From Cichorium intybus (taxonomy: Eukaryota > Streptophyta > Magnoliopsida > Asterales > Asteraceae): a stretch of DNA of 64,000 nucleotides. The stretch lies in NCBI GenBank assembly GCA_023525715.1, contig CM042014.1, positions 26,003,904-26,067,903 on the forward strand, read 5' to 3'. Positions 1-11,912 of the stretch are shown one piece after another. Positions within the stretch are counted from its first letter, which is position 1; each line of letters opens with the position of its first letter. The translations under genes were made by a program, and so were the position numbers. The notes under the pieces are model-generated. The model had not been told where the DNA came from. It searched no databases and saw nothing but the letters and a program-made list of their open reading frames with translations.

Positions 1-800
1 ATATGGCCATTGCCATCTGCTAAATGCTCCCATGGTCTGCTAAATGCTCCTAAGGAATCCGAAATCTGCTAAATGCTCAGCATGGGCTGCGAATTGCTCT
101 CCATGGGCTGCTAAATGCTCATGGAAGGACTATAAATTTTTTTTCAAAATCACATTATTTTCGAATGTGACCTGCGAAATGCTCTCCTCACCTGCTAAAT
201 CTCTTTGTGACCTGCGAAATGCTCAAGGATAGGGTTAGGTCATATGTTAAATGCTCAAGGTCATCTGCTAAATGCTCTCGTCATCTGCTAAATGCTCAAG
301 GTCAGCTGCTAAATGTTCTCGTCATCTGCTAAATGTTCAAGGTCATCTGCTAAATGCTCTCGTTATCTGCTAAATGCTCAAGGTCATCTGTTAAATGCTC
401 TCGTCATCTGCTAAATGCTCTCCCTCATATGCTAAATCCTCTTAAGTTCATAAACCTTAATTTGTTATGCTTTAAAGGCTTGTATATTAGGCATAAAAAT
501 TTGTACGTTCACTAATCTAACCCTTAAAACGAAAAATCGTTAACTAGGGAAAATTAATACATAAAAGAGAACATCAAATTTGAGACTCATGGAGAGCAAT
601 TCGTCTACGGTAACGAAAAATATGACGTTTTTTTTCCGATTTATATACTTGGGCTGATGGGCCGGTAGCCAAGCGTTTAGCAGCCCATGGAGAGCAATTC
701 ACAGTCCATGATGAGCATTTCGCATATTTTGGTAGCCTTGTGGAGGAGTTCGCTGACCATGGGAGCATTTAGCAGATAGCAACGGCCATCTGCTAAATGG
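1..800. mobile_element. Foldback-like element with inverted ends (left end cut by window)
   Basis: The first ~125 bases and bases ~670-800 are inverted copies of each other: both contain CTGCTAAATGCTCCCATGG and the GAATTGCTCTCCATGGGCTG type block, on opposite strands. Between them lies a tandem array of the same TGCTAAATGCTC core. Inverted ends built from short tandem units are typical of foldback elements. No transposase is visible. The true left terminus is outside the window, so no target-site duplication can be tested. Confidence 0.5.
239..440 (+). repeat. Tandem array of 20-21 bp units (41-bp dimer)
   Basis: About ten units with core TCATCTGCTAAATGCTC run head to tail. Units alternate between endings AAGG and TCTCG, so the higher-order period is ~41 bp. 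Single-base variants (TGTTAAATG, AAATGTTC) are scattered. The array is the inner part of the foldback-like element. Confidence 0.8.
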
Positions 801-1099
801 TTGGCTATTTTGAGGAATAGGGCTTAAAATTGTGCTGTTTTGAGAAAAACACTTATGAGATTAAGTTATTTTAGTCTTTTCTCAATTTTAAATTGGGTTA
901 AACAATCAGTAATATAAAATTTATCTATTAGGGTATTTAAGTTTTAATACCTCTGTCTCCGTCAACCGGACTCAAACCATTTTTTTCAACTCATCCACAG
1001 TCATACCACCTCAATCAGGTCCAAAGGCTATCCAAAATCTTACTATAGTCGTACCACCTCAACTACTACCTCACGACTCTCCTGCTCCGATGCGTAATC

Positions 1100-3226
1100 T
1101 GTAACACCCCAATTTTCACACAAAATTTTTTTTTTTTACAAACTTTATTACAACGTTTGAAAACAAACCATGTATTTACATTACAAACGGGGTATCACGA
1201 ATTTGTTTCACAACCACGGTTCAAACCTGTTTATCATACATTTTTCACAATAACACATGTTACAGTCCCACACCCGACTCTTCTAACACCCTTCCGGTTT
1301 ACCTGAGTACATAGCATTTAAAACAAATACGTGAGACCTAATGTCTCGTGAGCATTATGGGTTTAGACCCAAAACAATTTATCAATTATATCAATAAGCT
1401 TTAAATTTCAAACTTTCACATTTCCTGTGAGCGCACCCACAGGTACTCCTTATTTTGTAATGTTACATTCCTACGAGCGCACCCGTAGGTTTTATACGAG
1501 ACGCACCCGTATAACTACTTCCCCAATAGCATGAAACGGATTCATCTATCAAGGTAAGACAACTACTTCGCGACGGGAGGTACCATCCCAATAGTGTCTT
1601 ATTGCCACCCCTACCGCAGCAGGCCGTGGTCTTTATCTGGATACTAAAGCAACTTATCATCATGAGCCAATCACATTGTTAGTCACTGTATTTCTGGTTC
1701 CATTAATTTCACATTATAATCATACTTTTAAAGACATAAACCACTTTGACTCCGAAATACTTTAAATAAAATTTATTTAGCTATGTACTCGAAAATCCAC
1801 ATAACACTCACCTCGAGTCACCTAGGGATCAGTTAGTCTTTTGCACTCCTTTTTCCTTCGCTTGGTTCACCGTATTTGAACCACCACCTATTTTTTACAA
1901 GATATACGTTTATATTCAATTCATATATATAACAACTAACTTACAGCACAAGAGTGCCATACTATGCTACTACGGGTTATAATAAATGTATAACCATTAA
2001 TAAACTCGTTTTATCGTTTTCTCCGAAATACGCGTATTCTACTACAGTACCCCCGAGGGGTCGTATTTCAGTTCCGACTCTTTTCCATGAAATATTAGGC
2101 TATATTAGACTTGTGTTTCAAATTTGGAGTTCATTGGACAAGTCTAGCTCAAATTCCAAAATTAAGTTTTGACGTGAATAGTACTTTTAGCCACTACCGC
2201 TACAGTGACTTTTCCGCAAGGTCGGATTACGGATTTGACCATTCCCGACATGTTCTTATACCATTTTAGGGTTATGGCTAAAATTTCAGGTCAATCGGAC
2301 ATGTCTAGCTATGGTTTCTAGCGTTTGGAAAATTTGAAATTTCTAACAATTTTGGTCCCTGTCTGAAGGCGCACTGCGCCTGGGCGCACCCCGCCCATTA
2401 AGTCCTTATTTCAGTTCTTAATCGTATGGGGTTTGTTCTAGGACCAAAACCCTTGACTAATAATAGGTTTTAAGCTATTAAAAACACCTTAATCACACAA
2501 ATTCATGATTTAGGGTTCTTGAGCAACATTCAAATTTCTCAACAATAGCAACCTACTTTGCTATTTTTGACATTTGTTATTTCCACATGAACATGTTTTA
2601 AGACCAGAAATCATATGCACTTCATGGATTATAACTGAGATTACAAATTTCAGTCCACTCTATGGAAACCCATCAAGAACACACAAAAGCTTGGGTAGAA
2701 ACCTTAATTACTAACCTTGATTTAGGATAATATCTTGATTTCTTGCTAGGAATCTCCTTGCTTCCAATTGCTTGAGTTCTCCCGTGTCTCCAGCTCTCAA
2801 CTCTCTCTCGAACTCTCTTCTAACTTCTGGAAAAGGGAGTAATATCTCCTTATTTTATGTTTAATCTTTTTATTAAATATTTGCACATTTAGTCCCTAGT
2901 TTCTTCCTTTTGTTCAAAAGGAATCCAAAAGCTCATATCTTTACAAACCAAGTTCCATTAGCTACCCCTTTTAACATTTTCTTGACATTTTGGTCATTTT
3001 CATGCCAAATGACCAATTTGCCCTTTTTGGTCAAATTTCACTATTCATGCGGTAAAACTCCAACTTTCTTATAAACTTTTATTTCTTATGTTATTATTTC
3101 ACAAATACATATTATTTTACATATTAATCTCATAACGTGTCAAAAGACCGTTTTACCCTTTTACAACTTTTCGCCCTTTTCACCCGATTATTTACATTTT
3201 ATTACACATTTTCACGGGTTCTTACA
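1100..3226. mobile_element. Solo LTR of a Ty3/gypsy-type retrotransposon
   Basis: The segment starts TGTAACACCCC and ends GGGTTCTTACA, i.e. TG...CA termini, and is flanked by an exact 5-bp duplication TAATC (1095-1099 and 3227-3231). Its 2127 bases have no credible coding frame. Long LTRs with GGGGTGTTACA-type ends are usual for plant chromoviruses (Tekay-like), so a solo LTR left by LTR-LTR recombination is the simplest reading. The lineage name is inference; borders and TSD are seen directly. Confidence 0.85.
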
Positions 3227-3231
3227 TAATC

Positions 3232-4190
3232 CGTCTCCAGCTGCTATTCCTCTCTTCATCGAAGAGCAGCAACCCGCCATGAGGTCTACTCACAGTGACT
3301 TTAACCGGGTATAACCGGTTAAAATCAGAGACAATGATATTTTAATACGAAAACTGAAAGTTTAGTGATCTATTGAGTGCAAAATTGAAAGTTTAATAAC
3401 TTATTGGATGCAATTAAAATTTCAATAGCCTAATGAATAATTTTTATTTTATTAATTGACATTATAAATCATTTAACCCTTTTAAATTTGGTCGAACTCT
3501 TGATTTTTCAAATTAGTTATTTTGTCCGTCGGTATAGTATATCATTTGGATCAGGTTTATGGCTTACTTAAAATTTTATTTTAAACTACTTATATATTAT
3601 CACATATTTTTAATTTAACCATTTTAAGGGTATCGCAATAATCATCTCGTCAACTATTTATTACTTTTACAATATCACATTTCCACTAGTTTTATCCAAC
3701 TAAACATTTCATAAAAATCTTCTTCAATGCAAAAGGTTTTCTGCCTTCTTTTTCTTTAACAATTAAAATTTTAACCCGTGGATGTCAAAAATTCTAATGA
3801 ATATCATCTTTTAAATTGTATAAGTTATATTTGATATTAACTTTATTAGTTATAAAAATAAAAGATGATAAAACTATTACACAATTGTTATCCTTTTCAT
3901 ATTACATATACATGACATTTTAATTGTCTTGACAAAAAAAATATAATAACTTTTATAAAAGTATTAATTTTTATTTTACATATTGATAAAACAGATTTGA
4001 TAGTAGAAAATAATAACTCATCAAATTTTATATTATGATTAAGAAGGATTAATTGAAAATGTTATTGAGAATGATAGTAAAAAATAATAACTCATCAAAT
4101 TTAAATATGATTAAGAAGGATTAATTGAAAATGTTATTATATAACTCATACATTTATCAAAGTAGAGTGGAAGCCACGCGCTGCTCTTTT
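3232..4190. other. AT-rich spacer, no gene seen
   Basis: Low-complexity AT-rich sequence with short frames only. It contains the local tandem duplication listed separately. Confidence 0.6.
3999..4146 (+). repeat. 74-bp tandem duplication
   Basis: A unit starting GATAGTA(G/A)AAAATAATAACT and ending AATTGAAAATGTTATT occurs twice head to tail (from 3999 and from 4073), with a few substitutions and a small indel. Confidence 0.8.
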
Positions 4191-4224
4191 CATATATTCT
4201 ATTTCGCAAAAGTTTAATGTAAGT

Positions 4225-4290
4225 GAGTATAGCATAGTTGGTAAGCATGTTGCCTTGGGAACCAAAGGATTTGGGTTTGATTCTCACTAA
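4225..4290 (+). mobile_element. tRNA-like SINE head or tRNA pseudogene
   Basis: TAGCATAGTTGG at 4230-4241 matches the pol III A-box consensus TRGCNNAGYNGG. GGTTTGATTCTC at 4274-4285 resembles a B-box (GGTTCGANTCC) with one key change. The spacing fits a tRNA-derived promoter. The rest does not fold into an obvious functional tRNA, so a SINE 5' head is more likely. Confidence 0.5.
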
Positions 4291-4439
4291 CTACATATAA
4301 TTTAGCTATTTTACAATAACACGCGGATCTTGCTATCCGACACACTAACCCATCTTCAGATCCGCAACATCTTTAAATATATTTTTCGTCCCCTTTTCTT
4401 TTATTTTATTTTTTATGGCTAAATAGGATGTAAAAGTTC

Positions 4440-4500
4440 TATTAGCCCAGCGGTAAAGTAGTTCATTTTCAACCAAAGATGCTTAGTTCGAATCTCTTTA
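4440..4500 (+). mobile_element. Second tRNA-like SINE head
   Basis: TAGCCCAGCGG (4443-4453) resembles a pol III A-box and AGTTCGAATCT (4485-4495) a B-box, at normal tRNA spacing. It differs in sequence from the head 200 bp upstream, so it is a separate insertion or family. The downstream body is T-rich with no clear end. Confidence 0.5.
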
Positions 4501-4505
4501 AGCTT

Positions 4506-5268
4506 GAAGTCTTTCTTTTTTATTTAAAACCAAGATGTTAGCTTATTTGAGCCCTATGTTTCAATTTAAGCCTCCTCAAATATATCTTTGTTTAATTCTA
4601 ACCAAAGATTTTTATTTTTTCCAATTTTATCCCAACAACTAATTTTATTTATGAATTAGTAATATTTATAGCAACTTTTTATTAAGTTCTTTTTTTACAA
4701 CTTAAACTCAACTTTGAAATTCTTTATTTAACTCAACTTTCAATTTCTTTTACAATTTTAGTACAAACATTTTTACTTAGTTTTTATAAATTTTGTCCGA
4801 CTTTAACTTTCCTTTACAAATTTGATCCAAAATTTTTTATCTCACTTTCTTTTACAAATTTGATCGAAAAACATACAAATACTTACTTTTTGTACTTTCA
4901 GCTTCACAAAGCAAAATCGCAATGGTATGTGTAATTACATTTTTCTATAAAACCTTGACAACGCATGCACCCGCCGCATCGCGCGAGGGTGTAAACCTAG
5001 TTGAGAACATATGATAAAGTATATATGTCAAATAGATGATTAAATGGTTTGGAAAACTTAACTATTAACAAAACCAAAAAAAATATACCCCAAATATAAT
5101 AATTTTGTCAAATGCTTATTTCAAATGGTAAATAAACTATTAAAAACCCTTGGTTTCATTTAACACCTGTTTTAGGTATGCATTTTTTTTATACGTAATC
5201 TCATTAGTGTAATGACATATAATCGATGAATATGTCATAATTTAACCTAGCTTGTAATTTCTTGCACA
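4506..5268. other. AT-rich spacer, no gene seen
   Basis: Repetitive T-rich phrases such as CTTTTACAAATTTGATC recur at 4800-4880, suggesting local slippage or old duplication. No coding frame is supported. Confidence 0.5.
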
Positions 5269-5640
5269 CTAATTATGACTTTCAGTGACTTGATTTGAAA
5301 TGAGTGTTCTTATCCCATCCATGAAGCCCATAATTAAAAGGGACATTGTCTTGTAGAACACAACACAAAATAATCTTTTACTATCATTCTTCCTAAAATA
5401 GAGTTGGTATCCATTGGCAACAACATAATTACATAACATTAATTTCAGTTGTTTTGGGTTTTCAAAAGACATACCTAATATAGGTGTTTGTTTTTTCCTA
5501 TGTATCTTCTCATTAAAAGTAGAATGTACTACAACCCCAACTTCATCATTGTCTTGGACATCATTATCTTGGAAATCATTGTATTACTCATTTCTACATA
5601 CCTTACTTAGGAACTCATCATCAGCTGTCGTGTTCATATG
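5269..5640 (-). pseudogene. MULE (Mutator-like) transposase fragment
   Basis: Read on the minus strand, this has the motif series VVHSTFNE...KKQTPI...F(E)NPKQLK...NYVVANGYQL.F.KNDSKRL, which I recognise as the N-terminal region before the transposase domain of plant MuDR-type elements. The frame ends soon after, at the TAG near 5269; the DDE domain is not present. The + strand copy at 9995-10745 is a diverged version of the same segment. It is a dead remnant. Confidence 0.65.
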
Positions 5641-6778
5641 AATGAGTTGATCTTAGGTTATCATATCCTCTAAGTCAGACTAGTGAACACTATCGTCTTA
5701 TTTTGGTGGCTCTTTCTACGAAATTTAGTCTTCACCTTGTATAATTGAACCATGTTCATCGTGACTAATTACTTCATCAAAAATAATCCTCTAGCCCATC
5801 CCCAACATGGTCGTATAGATGGTTGTTTGGGGACTTTCATAAGCAGTGTCTAAAAATTATGCATAGTCAACATCACTCTCTATGAATCAAAGGCAGTAAT
5901 AAAGCTTCTCAAATGTTTCTCCAATAAGATATTCTAAAAATGACACACTTAACCACATTCATAACAGAAAAGTGGAATGAGACACCATACGAGCCACAAT
6001 CTCTCTAGAAAAGAGGACAACATTATGAGCGGTTGATTCGATCATGTCATCATCGACTAGGTGATGATCGGTTATGAACAAACCTAAATGTTAAATGCGT
6101 TCATAACAAGATACTAAGTGAAATTTTGGACACCACCTCATATCATGTAGATTTCTGGACCACAAGAGTCTTTCGGAACATTAGGAAATTATATAAGGAT
6201 TCATGTCCTGATATTAGGTATGGAAGGGGATTAAAGAGCAGTCCATATAGACAATTAAGGATGAGACCTCCAATATAATAGTGATATAACTAATAGTCAA
6301 GATGTGAAAACTTTCTAAAGTCATATGTGAAAACTTGTATTTACTATAATGCGTCGTATCGTTTTGAGGGATGCATTAGAGTCTAAGTATTCCATTCATC
6401 TAGAAGGTACAAAGTTTGGAAATGATATGTAATGGATAAGGAATATGCTAAATTGAATAAATTGATGATCATACATGAACCTATTAGGTTATATACTAAA
6501 GAGAATTATAAACAAATAAATAAACAATGTATTTATGGGTTAATGTCATTAAAACCTAAAAATCTTTTGTGTTTGGTTTTAAATGCTCCGTATACTAAAT
6601 TATACGCATTATGGCTCACTAAAGTTAGTAAATTTGTGTCATTCAAACCATTTTCTAATGAATGAAACATTCACATGAGGTGTGGATTATCACCTGCAAA
6701 AGTAAATAATACCCTTATCCACGTGTATAAGTCAAAATGTACACATTATTAAAAAAAAGGAAAGAACCAACTTGAAGG
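5641..6778. other. Decayed spacer beside MULE remnants
   Basis: No intact frame. The minus-strand side continues the acidic region expected upstream of the MULE motif but is full of stops. A 77-codon frame at 6432-6665 has no recognisable motif and is probably chance. Confidence 0.4.
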
Positions 6779-6868
6779 TCTTTATATACCCGATTTCATT
6801 CATTGTTCTCAATTGCTTTAAAGAAGAGCAAGTCGTTAGAGTTTTTGACGATCAAAGCTTATGGTAAG
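6779..6868 (+). promoter_or_regulatory. Possible promoter and leader of the MULE remnant
   Basis: TTTATATACC at ~6780 is TATA-like, followed ~80 bases later by ATG directly joined to GTAAGT (6860-6868), a consensus 5' splice site. MULE coding similarity begins ~75 bases further on. This could be the original promoter, leader and first intron border of the transposase gene. This is inference. Confidence 0.3.
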
Positions 6869-6939
6869 TAGTATGTGTATACCCATACATATTTTTATGT
6901 GGACAGTGCATAGCGTATAACAATCTTGTGGCGGTTTAT

Positions 6940-7449
6940 TTGAAAGTTGATCTCAAGTTTAATTGTGTTTTTGTCGAACACCCTTTCTCATATGCTAGTG
7001 ACTGTTTTTTGTTTGTTAATATTGACTTTGATAGTATGGATTTTCATGAATATGTCGCTTTCCTTGAACCTTTCACTGGACAAACATGTGAGTAGTTGTA
7101 CCACTACATTCCTAATCCTCCTTTACCATTTGGTATTTGCTACACAGAAAATGGTATGGACTATGCCCAATTTATAGATACCATTTATAGATACATTGAA
7201 AGATCCATGTATATCGACCATGTTCGGGATGGTTTAGAGGAATTTTTCGATAATAAAAATAATGAAGTACTTAGTAGGACTAGTAACAATGGACATGGTT
7301 TAATAATACATGTTGAAGAGAAAGAACCTTGTCAACCATGCCATATGTCTAAAGACGTTGATTTCAAAGATGAAATAATTCCTATGAATAAGACTTGTGA
7401 TGTGAGTACCTTTAACGACCCAATTCATACCCATTTAAATACATCATAA
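6940..7449 (+). pseudogene. MULE transposase N-terminal fragment
   Basis: The frame reads FVEHPFSYASDCF, IDFDSMDFHEYVAFLE, GQTCE, then an in-frame TAG (7093-7095), then GICYTENGMDYAQF and YIDHVRDGLEEFF. These motifs match the N-terminal part of plant MULE transposases. The fragment stops where a long LTR is inserted; the matching continuation (VIHSTFNE, KKKTPIF) resumes on the same strand near 10050. The stop and the interruption make it non-functional. Confidence 0.6.
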
Positions 7450-7529
7450 TCAGACTTAACCAGAAACATGTCTTATTTTTTTCTTTACATAAATATTATT
7501 CATAATGTATGGTTTGGTGTATAACTAGG

Positions 7530-9957
7530 TGTCACAAAAATATACAATAGTCATGTTAAGAGAATCAAAAATATACAATGTTATACAAGATCCATTAGCT
7601 GATGTAATCTCTGTGTCTCTAAGTCACTAAAGAGTCTTCTAGTGGCAACAGTCCAATAAACTCTTTTACTATTCCTTGATAACGCTTCCTGGATACATGT
7701 CACAATTAAACCACACAAAAGAAGTAAGACAATCATCTTGTGAGTACATAAAGCAAACATCAATTCATATATGATTCACATGTATGGGAAGTACGTTCCC
7801 CTGATCGAACCACACTATCAGTCACTTGCCATATGGGTCTAGTCGGACCTTCCCCACAATGGTCTTTGCAATAGAAGTCTCATCCCTATTCGAGTCAAGT
7901 TAGTACCAACAATCAAGTTTGTCCCTCATTTGTGAGTGTAACAAGCAATAAGCGATTTAATATCAAACAAAAATTATGGAATGTACCTTCCCCGAGTATT
8001 TAATCTCTCTTTCTCACTTACCAACTAGCAAGTAGAGGATTTACCATTCCAAACTCTCGAATTGGAATAATTGTCATCGGGTAAACCTGGGCTTCACCCT
8101 CGATAATCTTTATAGTAGGAGTCTCATCTCGATCTACCGAGGTCATGCATTGTCATGGGTTCAACAACAGAATTTACATTCTCAGTTGGCTAATGAAAGC
8201 GTTTGCCATGGGTAAGGCTGGACCTTCACCCTCAATGGTCTTACAATAGGAGTCTCGTCCCGATCCACCGAGGTCGGACCTCGTCATGGATGAAATAATG
8301 GAAGTTACATTCCAAATTTACCAACCATAGAGTTTTCCATCGGCTAAGGCCAGACTTTCACCCTCAATGGTCTTTCAATGGAATCTCGTCCCTATCCACT
8401 GAAGCTTAACCTCGTCATGAATTCACATGCATCTCATTCCATATCCTCGTAAGGGATATATGTCTAATCATACTCTCAAACTATACCTATCTATGTACAG
8501 TTCTCGATAACTATCAACCTAGAAACTAGGTTCTAATTCAAATAAGTATCACTCAACATTCTATTCACAACACAATATACTATCAGTACAACATAGTAAT
8601 AACGTTTGCAGACCACCAAGGTCGGACCTTGTCATTTAGTCATGGGTGTCTCATGCCACATCCCCCATAAAGGATGTAAGTCTACACATACTCTCAACTC
8701 AACCTAATTATGCGTTGTTCTTGTTGGCTATAACCTAGGAAACCAACGACAACATGAAGTCTGATCATTACAACACACTAAGGATTACAATACAACACAA
8801 TTAAATTAACAATGACATGTATCTAATATAGTGTGGTAGTGTGTACTTACATTAATGATGTTGTAGACGTCACAAGTCTAAGCTAATCAATCTGCTTCTC
8901 CTCTCACCTTTGAAGCTGTCAAAACTATATGAAATTATTGAGTATTACAACTCAAGTATTACTCAACTTGATGCTTCTACTAAGTTTATAATATCCAACC
9001 ATACCTATCAACTTTATCACATTGCTTAACCAATCATATATATTAATTCATTAAGACATATGTATAATTTTCATAATAATGATCAATTCCTCCAACAACC
9101 AACTAATGGACACAATCAACTAGACATATCTTAACCAAATGTCTTAACAACATCGTCTAGTGATAATATCTAATTACATCTCCAACATAATTTACTAAAC
9201 CTAAGGTTTGTGATCAAAACCTATTTCAACCTTCAATCATGAAATTGACCATAATAAACATATTTTCTACTTCCATTTCCTCATCATACATCAAGTATCC
9301 ACACAAAGAAGATCATTTTGGCAGTTATGATTTACAACCCCCAACACAACTTAACTCGTAAGATGCATTTATCAAGATGGGAGTAGTCATTTACCTTCAA
9401 AAGCGTGTAGCTTGTGTTTAATTGTCGAAATACACCTTGTTTCTCGTCAATTTTAGCTCGCAAGGGCTCAGGGGACCGTTCCTTGATTCTACTCTTCAAA
9501 GGGTTTTAGGTAAAATCAGCCAACAGATCAACCTAGGGCTTTAAAATTACGACTACCCTATGTGACCTACGCATTACGTTAGTCATATCGCTTCACGTCC
9601 TACAGTAAAATGTGTCGTCTTGTTTGAGTTCAACGCATCGTGATCTACCTTAACAACCTACTTTCAAACCTTTCTCTTACAGCTACAATCTACTTTGGTG
9701 ACACGTCACATATTGCGCAAGAAACTTTCTATCCAAACTAAAATGTATAACTCCTCCAATATTAGGCTTCGGGCCATCAAAGTTACAACTTACAAGTCAT
9801 AGTCTATACGTATATCATAGCACAACCATACCATTAAACATTGGAACTATATAATTTTTATCCAAAATGACCAAATTGCCCTCATAGTCAAGTTCACCTC
9901 ATTAACATTATCTCTATAATGCAAGTACAGTTACTCATAGAACTTTTGGTTCTTACA
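7530..9957. mobile_element. Long gypsy-type LTR splitting the MULE remnant
   Basis: The right end, GGTTCTTACA, equals the right end of the solo LTR at 3226, and the interior has the repeated promoter-like blocks common in chromovirus LTRs. It separates two parts of one MULE reading order (6940-7449 and 9995-10745), which supports an insertion. I could not find a convincing left border: TGTCACAAAA at 7530 is the best candidate, but its flank CTAGG does not match GTTGC on the right. The left end may be truncated. Confidence 0.5.
7810..8420 (+). repeat. Degenerate internal repeats of the LTR
   Basis: A block containing TTCACCCTCAATGGTCTT, AGGAGTCTCGTCCCGATCCA and GAGGTCGGACCTCGTCATG recurs about four times at intervals of ~120-190 bases, with a further partial copy near 8610. 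Periodic blocks inside LTRs often mark duplicated enhancer-like regions. Confidence 0.65.
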
Positions 9958-9994
9958 GTTGCTAACTAAGTTATGTCTTGATGGGGAAAACTAG

Positions 9995-10745
9995 GTAATG
10001 ATTGATGATGAAGACCTTGGTTATTGTGAGGAAGGGGAGAACAAAACACGTGTTGTGATCCATTCTACTTTCAATGAGGACATACATTGGAAAAAGAAAA
10101 CTCCTATTTTTAGGGATGCAACTTGAGAACCTAAAACAACTTCATCACATGTTATGTAATTATGTTATGGCCAATGGATACCAACTATGTTTTAAAAAAT
10201 TATAGTAAAATGATGCTGGTGATGTGTTGTCAAAGAGGTTATATATTTAGAATATAGGCCTTGTGGATGGGTGATGAACACTAATTTCAAATTAAGTCTT
10301 TGAAAAGTGAGCATCAATGTGCTAGAAACTATAAGTTAGGTTCAACTGTCATGTATGTATAGATTGAAAGACATTATATGAAGGAGATTTTACATAAAAA
10401 ATAACTTAATATTAGACAAGTTGGAGATGATTAGGAAATTTGGCATAGATGTCAGCCAAGGACAATGTAGAAAGGTAAAAAAAACATGCTTTTAATCTTA
10501 TGGAGGGTAATCTTAATGAATACTATGCTAAACTATGGTATTATGCTGAAGAAATAAGAAGGCCAGACCCATGATCAACTATTAGTATGGATGTACTAAC
10601 AATGCCTGGTGGGAAAAATTACTTTAGAAAATTTATGTATAGAGATCATGTTTCAATTTGTAAGCCTTATAAACAGTACACCTTGAATTATTGCATTACA
10701 ACCACTTATGCCACTATCACTTTCAAATCCTCCAACCAATGAAAA
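9995..10745 (+). pseudogene. MULE transposase fragment, continuation
   Basis: Diverged, stop-riddled + strand sequence encodes, across shifting frames, VIHSTFNEDIHWKKKTPIF, a GYQL-like patch, RFYIKNNLILDKLEMI, FGIDVSQGQCRK, NEYYAKLWYYAEEIRRP and MDVLTMPGGKNYF. This is the order found in plant MULE transposases before the DDE core. It continues the fragment at 6940-7449 beyond the inserted LTR. No DDE core or zinc finger could be followed downstream. Confidence 0.65.
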
Positions 10746-11909
10746 TTGTGATGTTTAACTTGACTTGAACTTTTACATTAATGGAGCATAGGAACTGCTA
10801 ATACAAAAAGATGGGATTTTTGCTAATCTCGTTATCATTACCAAAAATCTAAATCCCCTATGGAGGTTTGAGATTTCCCACCCATTGTTGACCAAAAATT
10901 AAATCCTTAGGCTTTTCACTGGTGCCATAAGCATGATATGCTTTCATCTGAAGATAAAAACTGTTAAATTATGGTTTTATAATTATATAGCAAACATCAT
11001 AGGGCCCAATTTGATACATGGATATCAGTAGCAAGTAAATGATTTTGGTAAAATAGAAACTCACATATTTTTGTTTCTTAAATCATTCATTAGCTGGATT
11101 AGGTCAATCTGAATACTTCAATGTAGAAAACAAATACTAACCAGCACTATATTTGACCGAAGGATTACAAAATTTTAACAGGGGGAAGCAAATTCAAGCC
11201 TCCGCTACAGGAAAAGCTATCTCAAGTTAAAACAAGGGTGTCCAATAGATAGCCCTAATTAAGCAGATTCATTAAATCAACAAATTGAAAATGAAATTAA
11301 ATATTCATCATTAAGAAAAGTGTAACTTACATCATCACCGGCATCGCTGGTGGATTGGCAGTTGAAGGCAGTCGATCTCTTTCTTCTTTAGAGAAGGAAA
11401 TTATCCTTCGTTTTGAATAAGCCAGACATGTTGGCTGCCTCTGATATAATCGATCCATTATTTAAATGGAATACCCATAAATATAGTTTTAGGAATAGAA
11501 TGAATAAATCATACACACGAGACACAGTGTATAGCATGGTTTGTTCAATATAGCTTACGTCTACATGATAAGAAGGAGTATTTTTATTCACGAGTTTGAA
11601 AGACGATTGTCAGTACGATACTATTGAAACCCTAGCTAATAGCCTTTATTTATAGTCATTGAATAAACAAACCCTAAATGATTGTGATGGCTTCACGCCT
11701 AATGACCCTTAACCTACCAAATGCTTATCCCATTTAGAATCGGGTGCGGGTTTCTTCACTTCATTCTGATGGATCGGGTCATCAATTCTCAAGTCACATT
11801 TAACATATATATGATCTTATTTTTGGTTATCAAAATAATTGTATGCAAAATTCCAAACTACCCCATGTATGTTGATTGCTCCAAAATTGGTCACACATTC
11901 ACACGATAC
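10746..11909. other. Spacer with a promoter-like patch on the minus strand
   Basis: Mostly decayed sequence. On the minus strand, GACTATAAATAAAGG near 11660-11646 is TATA-like and is followed by AGGGTTTC (telo-box-like) and a small frame of 67 codons (11591-11388) with no known motif. A GATGATGTAAGT donor-like site lies near 11333. It may be a captured gene 5' end or chance. Confidence 0.3.
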
Positions 11910-11912
11910 TTA

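Noticed and set aside
1..440. CRISPR-like array
   Set aside because: The repeats are contiguous 20-21 bp units without unique spacers, in a plant genome, and form part of an inverted-end element.
4225..4500. Functional tRNA genes
   Set aside because: A- and B-box matches exist but no full cloverleaf with acceptor stem could be drawn; SINE heads fit better.
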